Shown here: one piece after another, positions 8,479 to 14,722 of the stretch
Layout of the letters: each line of letters begins with the position of its first letter
Numbering within the stretch: position 1 is the first letter of the stretch
Assembly: GCA_003212115.1 (NCBI GenBank)
Contig: QCQS01000023.1
Span: 1-15,268 of the forward strand
DNA length: 15,268 nucleotides
From: Prochlorococcus sp. AG-455-E15
Lineage (GTDB): Bacteria; Cyanobacteriota; Cyanobacteriia; PCC-6307; Cyanobiaceae
Direction: 5' to 3'
The notes under the pieces: generated by a model
What the model was told of the DNA's origin: nothing
The model's input: the letters and a program-made list of their open reading frames with translations, nothing else
The model's database searches: none
Program-made: the position numbers and the translations under genes

Positions 8479-10932
8479 TCAATTTAAGAAATCATGAATG
8501 AATTTATTATCAGAATTATCAATAAGTATATTCCTTAAAACAATATTTTCTTTTAAATCTGGATCATCACTAATAATCTTAATAGCCTCTTCACGAGCCT
8601 TATCAATAAGAAATTTATTGTTAGGTAAATTGTCCAGTACAAAATCAGGTAATCCAGATTGTCTATATCCTAAAATCTGGCCAGGTCCTCTAAGCTCCAA
8701 GTCTTTTTCAGCAATATAAAAGCCATCATTAGATTTTTGCAAAACACAAAGTCGTTTATTTTCTAATCCATTTTTATCGGGGGTTACCAGATAACAAAAA
8801 GATTTTGTTGATCCTCTACCAACTCTCCCCCTTAATTGATGTAGCTGGGACAATCCAAATCTGTCCGAATTATAAATAATCATAATTGTGGCATTAGGCA
8901 CATCAATGCCAACCTCAATTACTGTGGTTGAAACCAATATATTAATTTCATTCTTTAAAAAAGAATTAATTACTTCATTCTTTTCTTGTGAACTCAATTT
9001 GCCATGTAATAATCCAACTTTTTTGTTAAAAAAGACCTCTTCTGATAAATGTTTGAATGTTTGCTTTGCGGAGCTTAAATTCATTTTTTCTGAATCTTCT
9101 ATGAGTGGCAAAATCACATAAGCTTGCTTTCCCTTATTGATCTCATCTTCAACAATCTTAAACAAGTTAGTTAAATCATCTTCTGAAATTATTTTTGTTG
9201 TTATGGGAACTCTCCCAGGAGGGAGTTCTGTAATTTGACTCACATCTAAATCACCATAAATAGAAAGCGCAAGAGTTCTTGGAATTGGTGTTGCTGTCAT
9301 TGATAACAAGTTAGTATTTTCTCCTTTATTTAGTAATCTATTTCTTTGAGTAACTCCAAATCTATGTTGTTCATCAATTACAACCATGCCTAATGCATTA
9401 AAGATGACTTTATCCTCAAATAATGCATGAGTACCTACGAGGATATCAACTAATCCATTGTTCAAATTAGAGAAAATTTCTTTTCTCTTTTTTTGAGGAG
9501 TATTCCCAGTAAGTAGTTCAACAGAAACTAAAAGGGGATTCAAATATTTTAATAAATTTTTATAATGCTGTTCTGCCAATACCTCAGTTGGGACCATAAA
9601 TGCACCTTGCAGGTTTTTTTCAATGACAAGTAAAAGAGACGCTATTGCAATTATAGTTTTACCGCTTCCCACATCTCCCTGAAGCAATCTAGACATTGGT
9701 ACGGGATTAGATAAATCTTTCTTAATTTCATTTAAAACATTTTCTTGAGATTTTGTTAATTCAAAAGGAAAAGTATTTAAAAATTCTTTTAATAAAGATT
9801 TCTTTTGAGGTAATTGTTGGGAAGTTATATTTTTATTCGTCTTTTTTTTTCTAAGTAGGAACTTTATTTGAAGTAGGTATAACTCATCAAAAACCAAACG
9901 TTTTTTTGACTCAATAAGTGCCTGTTGAGTTGGTGGGAAATGAATATTAATTAACGACTCTCCTTTTGGTAATAAAGATAATGAATCAAGTTGCTTTTTA
10001 TTTAAAATTTCTGGATATTGCTTTGCATAAATTAGTACCTTTTTCATAAGTTTTATAAAACTCATATTTGATAGAGCTTCACCTAATGAATACAAGGGTA
10101 ATATTTTGCCTGAGAAATTAAAATTGTCATTGTTATCCTTAAGAATTTCAATCTGCGGATCTACAAAAGTTTTGCCATACTCTGTAAATTTAACCTTACC
10201 GGAAATCGCTAATTTGGTTCCAGGAATATACAAAGATTTTTGAGATGTGAAGAAGGAGTAAGATCTAAATCTTCTTCCTAAAAAAAATTTTGTAACCTTT
10301 ATTGAAGACGTTTCATCCGAAACTACAATATTCATTATTGATAAATTACTATTTTTTTTACTCTTATGAATATAAAATCTTTTAACGTTTGCGATGCACG
10401 TGTATAAATTATCAGGTTTTAAATTTATTATTTTGACTCTATTCGTATAGTCTAGATATGTTCGTGGAAAATAATTAATTAGATCTTTTATATGAAATAT
10501 CCCTAATTCATTAAGCTTATTTTTATAAACTTTTCCTACATTTTTTATTAATGAAATATCTGAATCAAAAGACAAACTTGAATCAGCTTTATTCAGAAAA
10601 ACATTATTATTGATATTTTTAGAACTTTCTATGTCAAGAGTTTTACCAAGTTTATAAAGATTTTTTCTTGTATCTATAATTAACCTTTTTCTTTGATTTT
10701 CATCTAATTGATTATATTCATTGTATTTTTTAGAAAATTCATAAAATATCCTTAAATATTCGTCTGAGAGATTTAGATTATCTAGATTTTTTAATGATTC
10801 ATGCAAATAATCATTAAAGTATTTTTCTCTTCCTAAGGTATTAATATATTTGTTTTCAGTTTCAATAGTAAGAGATTTTTGAAGAGGTCTTATCCAATCT
10901 TTAATTAATTTATTATTCCCGCTGATAGTCAC
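8479..10932 (-). CDS. recG: ATP-dependent DNA helicase RecG
   Basis: Superfamily 2 helicase that reverses stalled replication forks and branch-migrates Holliday junctions. The order is: an N-terminal extension of about 120 residues, a helix-hairpin-helix-like segment (ISLIKNVGKVYKNKLNELGI), the wedge OB-fold (about 170-270), helicase domain 1 with Walker A GDVGSGKT (419-426), DEQH box (520-523) and motif III MTATPIPRT, then domain 2 with ILVSTTVIEVGIDVPNA and motif VI QLRGRVGRG, and the RecG C-terminal block LELRGPGQILG with QSGLPDF. At 817 residues it exceeds E. coli RecG (693); the extra N-terminus is usual in cyanobacteria. The start is GTG (10930-10932). An ATG two bases upstream in another frame meets a stop at once. 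It lies 22 bases after the unknown gene upstream and is probably cotranscribed with it. Confidence 0.96.
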   Translation of the reverse strand: MTISGNNKLIKDWIRPLQKSLTIETENKYINTLGREKYFNDYLHESLKNLDNLNLSDEYLRIFYEFSKKYNEYNQLDENQRKRLIIDTRKNLYKLGKTLDIESSKNINNNVFLNKADSSLSFDSDISLIKNVGKVYKNKLNELGIFHIKDLINYFPRTYLDYTNRVKIINLKPDNLYTCIANVKRFYIHKSKKNSNLSIMNIVVSDETSSIKVTKFFLGRRFRSYSFFTSQKSLYIPGTKLAISGKVKFTEYGKTFVDPQIEILKDNNDNFNFSGKILPLYSLGEALSNMSFIKLMKKVLIYAKQYPEILNKKQLDSLSLLPKGESLINIHFPPTQQALIESKKRLVFDELYLLQIKFLLRKKKTNKNITSQQLPQKKSLLKEFLNTFPFELTKSQENVLNEIKKDLSNPVPMSRLLQGDVGSGKTIIAIASLLLVIEKNLQGAFMVPTEVLAEQHYKNLLKYLNPLLVSVELLTGNTPQKKRKEIFSNLNNGLVDILVGTHALFEDKVIFNALGMVVIDEQHRFGVTQRNRLLNKGENTNLLSMTATPIPRTLALSIYGDLDVSQITELPPGRVPITTKIISEDDLTNLFKIVEDEINKGKQAYVILPLIEDSEKMNLSSAKQTFKHLSEEVFFNKKVGLLHGKLSSQEKNEVINSFLKNEINILVSTTVIEVGIDVPNATIMIIYNSDRFGLSQLHQLRGRVGRGSTKSFCYLVTPDKNGLENKRLCVLQKSNDGFYIAEKDLELRGPGQILGYRQSGLPDFVLDNLPNNKFLIDKAREEAIKIISDDPDLKENIVLRNILIDNSDNKFIHDFLN

Positions 10933-10954
10933 ATTTGAAAAAAGAGTTATTTTT

Positions 10955-12079
10955 TCAACGTATCTTATTCAAAGTCATGTCTTTTTGCCTCCAATATGTC
11001 TCTTTTTTAATCAAACGCTGAAATTGACTTTTTAGCTCATTTATTTTGTTCTTTTGAATAGAAAGATTTAGATTTTTAAACTCTAACTCAACAGTAGATA
11101 TATTGAAGAAAATAATACTTGGAAAATCATTGCCGATTAATGATGACCGATTTAAGTTTAATTCGAAATTAATAACAAAAGGATGTGGATGTTTTATCAT
11201 AAAATTTTGACCTACTAAGTAGTCAAAGGAATCTTTAGATATCATCTTTTTTATTAGATTTGCCTTGAATAATTCTTGGTTAATATTATATGAAAGATTC
11301 AATAGTAAATTTTCCAATGAAATGTCTATTAAATCAAAATTATAAAGAATCTGATTTTTTGGTAAATTATCCATTTGATTGATATTTCCTTTTTCTTGAT
11401 ATCTTGATTTTTCCACCTTTTCTTCTCCTATTAATTCAAGTAAGGAGGAAATAAATTGTTTTTCAACTCCTAAATTTTCAAAAATATTGTTTTTAGATAA
11501 ATAATTATTATGGTGGTTATTATCTAAATCAAGTGATACGAATCTCTCATAATTATGAGCTTGATAATATTCAGAAGTATTTGAAAAGTCTTCTGTAATC
11601 TCGAACTGAGTGAGTTCTTTTAATTGAGATCCATCTTCATATTTAAGTTTTTCTTTTTGATCATCCTTTATTTTTGTGGAACTATCTAAAATAGTAAAAT
11701 GAATTTCCTTATTTTTGTCTTTTTCAATTTGATTTATCTTTAATTGTTCTACTGTTAAAAAGGGCAAATTCGTAAAAACTAATTTACTTATTTTTTCTTC
11801 AAAAAGACTGTAGGATTGATTTTCATTTAAGAAATTATCATTAATTGTTGAATAACTATATATTTGATTAAGGCCTTTTTCTACAGAGGTAAAAAGTGTA
11901 TCCCTTATTAGATTTAGATAAAGTTCATATTCCCTATAGATATTTCTAGTTAATATTCTTTTTTGTATGTCTGCCCTCTCTAATTGAGAATTTATTTTAT
12001 CTATATCTTTGTAATTATTGAAATTATTCAAATCATTAAAGTGACTATTTTGTTTGCATTGATGCGACCTCTTCAGCAA
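10955..12079 (-). CDS. Hypothetical hydrophilic protein between tsf and recG
   Basis: I do not recognise this protein. Up to 374 residues, soluble by appearance: no signal peptide or membrane segment, a single Cys (residue 8), rich in Asn, Lys, Glu, Ile and Leu. Residues about 30-75 look helical (RNIYREYELYLNLIRD). About 100-220 is low-complexity, charged and likely disordered. About 224-374 looks folded, with an alternating hydrophobic stretch near IIFFNISTVELEF (332-344) and a basic helical end (IKNELKSQ-type heptads, then KKETYWRQKD). No catalytic motif is visible. The start is uncertain: the longest frame opens with TTG at 12079 inside tsf (35-base overlap), while TTG at 12029-12031, codon 17, lies 13 bases after the tsf stop and is equally plausible. 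No in-frame ATG occurs before residue 216. It sits tightly between tsf and recG, so it is probably cotranscribed with rpsB-tsf. It is certainly an expressed-looking long ORF, but its function is unknown. Confidence 0.75.
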   Translation of the reverse strand: MLKRSHQCKQNSHFNDLNNFNNYKDIDKINSQLERADIQKRILTRNIYREYELYLNLIRDTLFTSVEKGLNQIYSYSTINDNFLNENQSYSLFEEKISKLVFTNLPFLTVEQLKINQIEKDKNKEIHFTILDSSTKIKDDQKEKLKYEDGSQLKELTQFEITEDFSNTSEYYQAHNYERFVSLDLDNNHHNNYLSKNNIFENLGVEKQFISSLLELIGEEKVEKSRYQEKGNINQMDNLPKNQILYNFDLIDISLENLLLNLSYNINQELFKANLIKKMISKDSFDYLVGQNFMIKHPHPFVINFELNLNRSSLIGNDFPSIIFFNISTVELEFKNLNLSIQKNKINELKSQFQRLIKKETYWRQKDMTLNKIR

Positions 12080-12701
12080 AGTCCATCTGATTTTTTTCTA
12101 TACCTTCACCCAATGTATATCTTGTAAAGCGTCTTACTTTGATATTTTCCCCAATTTTTGCAGCTGCTTGTTTAACAAGATCCTCAACTGTTAGAGAACT
12201 ATCTTTAATGTAGGGTTGTGAAAGCAATACAAGCTCATTAAGTCTTTTTGCTATTCTCCCTTCAACTATTTTTTCTTTAATTTGTTCTGGTTTTCCAGAT
12301 AAATCATCCCTACCCATTTCAATCTGCTTTTCTTTTTCCACAACATCTTCTGGTATTTCATCAATTGATACATACTCAACATTTGGGCATGCTGCTACTT
12401 GCATTGAGACATCCTTCAACAGAGATTGGAATATATCACCTCTAGCAACAAAATCAGTTTCACAATTTAACTCTAGTAAAACTCCAACTCTTGATCCAGT
12501 ATGTATGTAACTTCCAATTGACCCTTCGGCCGCTACTCTTCCAGATTTCTTTTCAGCACTAGCTATTCCTTTCTTTCTTAACCATTCCAAAGCTTTATCT
12601 AGATTTCCATCGGTTTCGTTAAGTGCTTTTTTGCAGTCCATCATGCCTGCGCCAGTTTTGTCTCTAAGATCTTTTACAAGTTTTGCTGTAATGTTTCCCA
12701 T
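12045..12701 (-). CDS. tsf: Translation elongation factor Ts
   Basis: Guanine-nucleotide exchange factor that regenerates EF-Tu-GTP. The N-terminal UBA-like domain (1-50) contains LVKDLRDKTGAGMMDCKKAL (8-27). It is followed by the family hallmark ETDFVAR with TDFV at 82-85, whose Asp-Phe disrupts Mg binding in EF-Tu. The 218-residue length is short compared with 283 in E. coli, because most of the second core subdomain and the C-terminal module are missing, as in other cyanobacterial and Thermus-like EF-Ts. The C-terminal part (TLGEGIEKNQMDFAEEVASM) is intact. The ATG at 12699-12701 has no Shine-Dalgarno sequence. It is 44 bases downstream of rpsB, the classic rpsB-tsf operon. Confidence 0.97.
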   Translation of the reverse strand: MGNITAKLVKDLRDKTGAGMMDCKKALNETDGNLDKALEWLRKKGIASAEKKSGRVAAEGSIGSYIHTGSRVGVLLELNCETDFVARGDIFQSLLKDVSMQVAACPNVEYVSIDEIPEDVVEKEKQIEMGRDDLSGKPEQIKEKIVEGRIAKRLNELVLLSQPYIKDSSLTVEDLVKQAAAKIGENIKVRRFTRYTLGEGIEKNQMDFAEEVASMQTK

Positions 12702-12745
12702 TTGAAGTAATAAAAAATAGTGAATAGTAAGTTTTAAATTGGAAT

Positions 12746-13450
12746 TTAATTTTTTCTTTCGCCATTAGAGCCCTTTCTACCCTCATTTATGGCATCTGCA
12801 AGTCTTCCTAAAATAAGTTGCACAGACCTAACAGCATCATCATTACAAGGAATTGGAACTTCACACAAATCCGGATCGCAATTTGTATCCAACATTGAAA
12901 CTAATGAGATATCTAATTTTCTTGCTTCTAATACCGCATTAGATTCTCTTCTCTGATCAACCAATACAACTACATCTGGTAATCTTCTCATACCCTTAAG
13001 TCCACCTAAGTATTTTTGTAATCTTTCAAGTTCTCTTCTTAATACTGCAGCTTCTTTTTTAGGCCTCATTGCTATTGAGCCACTACTTTCCATTCTTTCT
13101 AGATCCTTTAATCTTTCAATCCTGGCTTTCATTGTTGTCCAATTAGTCAACATCCCTCCAAGCCATCTTTGATTTACATATGCAGCTCCACAGCGTGTGG
13201 CCTCCTGAGCTACTACATCTGATGCTTGTTTTTTTGTACCGACAAATAGGAAACGTTTACCACTTTTTGCAGCGTTTCTTGTCCATTTATATGCATTGTT
13301 CATGCACAATGCTGTTTTTACAAGATCAATAATATGAACTCCGTTTCTCGCACAATATATATACTTAGACATTTTGGGATTCCAACGTCTAGTTTGATGC
13401 CCAAAGTGAGCACCAGCTTCCATCATTTCTGATAGTGATACAACAGCCAT
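12746..13450 (-). CDS. rpsB: Small ribosomal subunit protein S2
   Basis: Ribosomal protein uS2, which binds at the head-body junction of the 30S subunit. Family signatures are the N-terminal MMEAGAHFGHQTRRWNPKM (9-27), YIYCARNGVHIIDL, the segment beginning FLFVGTKKQA, NQRWLGGMLTNW, and LPDVVVLVDQRRE followed by the C-terminal IPCNDDAVRSVQL with IDxxCDP-like DTNCDPD. At 234 residues it is normal for the family. The ATG at 13448-13450 directly precedes the conserved N-terminus. No Shine-Dalgarno sequence lies at normal distance; GGAGG occurs 23 bases upstream within a structured leader (see that feature). First gene of the rpsB-tsf operon. In E. coli S2 represses this operon through its leader, so similar control is plausible here. 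Confidence 0.98.
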   Translation of the reverse strand: MAVVSLSEMMEAGAHFGHQTRRWNPKMSKYIYCARNGVHIIDLVKTALCMNNAYKWTRNAAKSGKRFLFVGTKKQASDVVAQEATRCGAAYVNQRWLGGMLTNWTTMKARIERLKDLERMESSGSIAMRPKKEAAVLRRELERLQKYLGGLKGMRRLPDVVVLVDQRRESNAVLEARKLDISLVSMLDTNCDPDLCEVPIPCNDDAVRSVQLILGRLADAINEGRKGSNGERKN

Positions 13451-13462
13451 AATTTAAAAGGG

Positions 13463-13525
13463 TTCCGGGTTAGCCTCCATCTGACGGGGAATTAATATTA
13501 ATAATTCACCCGAAACTGTCAGATG
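13463..13525 (-). promoter_or_regulatory. Structured rpsB leader: candidate pseudoknot
   Basis: In the RNA made from the minus strand four segments occur in the order a-b-a'-b'. CAUCUGAC (13518-13525) is perfectly complementary to GUCAGAUG (13478-13485), 8 bp. UUCGGGU (13508-13514) pairs with ACCCGGAA (13463-13470), 5 bp continuous or 7 bp with one bulged base. The interleaved order means an H-type pseudoknot. Between b and a' lies a possible hairpin GAAUUA/UAAUUC (13502-13507 with 13489-13494, 7-base loop). A GGAGG sequence (13474-13478) falls at the a'/linker border, 23 bases from the rpsB AUG. The element is GC-rich against AT-rich surroundings, which suggests selection. S2 autoregulation of rpsB-tsf is known in E. 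coli; the structure and its role here are inferred. Confidence 0.6.
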
Positions 13526-13544
13526 TGTGAAATTTATTTCAATT

Positions 13545-13550
13545 ATTTTA
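13545..13550 (-). promoter_or_regulatory. Possible extended -10 box of the rpsB-tsf operon
   Basis: On the minus strand TAAAAT is preceded by TGC, an extended -10 form (TGnTAnnnT). The predicted start near 13538 would place the 5' end about a dozen bases before the first strand of the candidate leader pseudoknot and give a leader of roughly 88 bases. No good -35 box (TTTTAG at the right distance). The positional agreement with the leader structure raises its credibility. Confidence 0.42.
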
Positions 13551-13578
13551 GCAAGTGATGTGTATTTCTAAAAGTTTT

Positions 13579-14490
13579 TTATCTTGATTTGGATAACTGT
13601 TTAATGTAAATCATATTTAAAGGGATCCTAAGTATCTCAAGTGCAAGTCTATTTCTTCTTATATTTACTAGGAATCTCAATAAAGGAAGGATTCTATCAA
13701 CACTGATTAGTCCTCCCAAGCAAAGAATTTGCCAAAGTAAATTATGGAGAGGAGTTAATTGAATCATAAATCTAACTCTTAAATTTGGGTGTTTCTTATA
13801 AAATACTAAAGCCATTTTTGCTCTCTCTTTTTCTTGAGCTATTAATGAATTTATTTGTTCGCAATTAAATGGCGGATGCCAATGAAAACCTACTGCATTA
13901 GGGCATTTAATTAATTTTGTCCCAATTTTTTTTAATCTTTCTCCAAGTTCTAAATCCTCCCAACCGTAAAGACTAAAAGAAGTATCAAATAATCCCACAC
14001 TCAAAATCAATTCTTTTGATATCGCTACATTACCAGTAGCAAAGTATGCAAAAGAAGTGTCCATTATTTTATGTTTTTCACTCTGAGGATTTAAAAAATT
14101 AGAAGTATTGACTACCGAGCCATAGGTAAAACATTTTTTATCATTTTTTCTCCAAGAGGTAAGTAATTTTTCTACGTGGCAATTTATAAAATTGTCTAAA
14201 ACAATAAGATCACTATCAATGAATATAATAATTTCATATTTTGATTTAATTACTCCCAAATTTCTTCCAAGTGCGGGCCCTCCATGTTCTTGCTGAAATA
14301 GAATGACATGTGGGAGATTAGCTTTGTTTTTATTTATCCAAGAAGATGTCCCATCAGTTGATCCATCATCAACTACTATTACTTCATAATTACTAATATT
14401 TGTATTTAATTTTTGATTCTCAAGTGCAAATAAACATTTTTCTAATATAGGTAACCTATTGTAAGTCGGTATAACAATACTTACATTCAT
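13579..14490 (-). CDS. Family 2 glycosyltransferase
   Basis: Transfers a sugar from a nucleotide-sugar donor, probably in surface polysaccharide or glycolipid synthesis; donor and acceptor unknown. The 303-residue GT-A fold enzyme starts with VSIVIPTYNRLPILEKCL (3-20). It has the nucleotide-binding VVDDGSTDGT (39-48), the metal-binding DxD motif as IDSD (91-94), and FSLYGWEDLELGERLKKIG (172-190), whose Trp-Glu-Asp is the usual acceptor/base motif of the GT2 and galactosyltransferase C-terminal type. FHWHPPF (202-208) follows. The hydrophobic stretch near LLWQILCLGGLISV (251-264) with a basic C-terminus suggests peripheral membrane contact. The ATG at 14488-14490 has an AAGG Shine-Dalgarno-like sequence (14498-14501) seven bases upstream, which supports the start. 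It lies 64 bases after a small basic-protein gene and 128 bases before rpsB on the same strand. Confidence 0.88.
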   Translation of the reverse strand: MNVSIVIPTYNRLPILEKCLFALENQKLNTNISNYEVIVVDDGSTDGTSSWINKNKANLPHVILFQQEHGGPALGRNLGVIKSKYEIIIFIDSDLIVLDNFINCHVEKLLTSWRKNDKKCFTYGSVVNTSNFLNPQSEKHKIMDTSFAYFATGNVAISKELILSVGLFDTSFSLYGWEDLELGERLKKIGTKLIKCPNAVGFHWHPPFNCEQINSLIAQEKERAKMALVFYKKHPNLRVRFMIQLTPLHNLLWQILCLGGLISVDRILPLLRFLVNIRRNRLALEILRIPLNMIYIKQLSKSR

Positions 14491-14497
14491 GATTGTG

Positions 14498-14501
14498 CCT
14501 T
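14498..14501 (-). promoter_or_regulatory. Shine-Dalgarno-like site of the glycosyltransferase gene
   Basis: AAGG on the minus strand, seven bases before the ATG. It deserves mention because most genes in this window lack any Shine-Dalgarno sequence, and because it fixes the glycosyltransferase start. Confidence 0.45.
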
Positions 14502-14554
14502 AATAAATATGCATAATATATTGAACTCCAAAAGATAAAAATAAAAGATATTCG

Positions 14555-14704
14555 CTAATCAGCTGCACCGCCGTTGTTTGCTGTACCTGTAACGTTTCCA
14601 CCATCAGGTCTTCCATCAGTTCTTAATTTCCTTTTTTTGAATTTTCTTGCATAGGCTCTATTACGTTCCTGCTTTTCTTTTTTTAGATTCCTTCTCTTAG
14701 ACAT
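14555..14704 (-). CDS. Small very basic protein of 49 residues
   Basis: ATG at 14702-14704, stop TAG at 14555-14557. The first 28 residues hold a run of Lys and Arg (MSKRRNLKKEKQERNRAYAR, then KFKKRKLR), followed by a Gly/Asn/Thr-rich, probably flexible tail ending GGAAD. The charged part could form an amphipathic helix that binds RNA or DNA. No Cys, no membrane segment. Codon choice is less AT-biased than in the flanks (GGC, GGT, CGT, GCC), in keeping with a real and perhaps well-expressed gene. I have a recollection of small cyanobacterial hypothetical proteins with a similar N-terminus, but cannot name a function. It starts 18 bases after the devA-like stop and may be cotranscribed with it. 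A ribosome- or nucleoid-associated role is only a guess from charge. Confidence 0.72.
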   Translation of the reverse strand: MSKRRNLKKEKQERNRAYARKFKKRKLRTDGRPDGGNVTGTANNGGAAD

Positions 14705-14722
14705 AAAATTTTTAACTTTTAA

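Noticed and set aside
7890..9121. ORFs antisense to vanX and recG (7890-8132, 8498-8719, 8888-9121)
   Set aside because: All lie opposite genes with intact motifs; none shows a domain.
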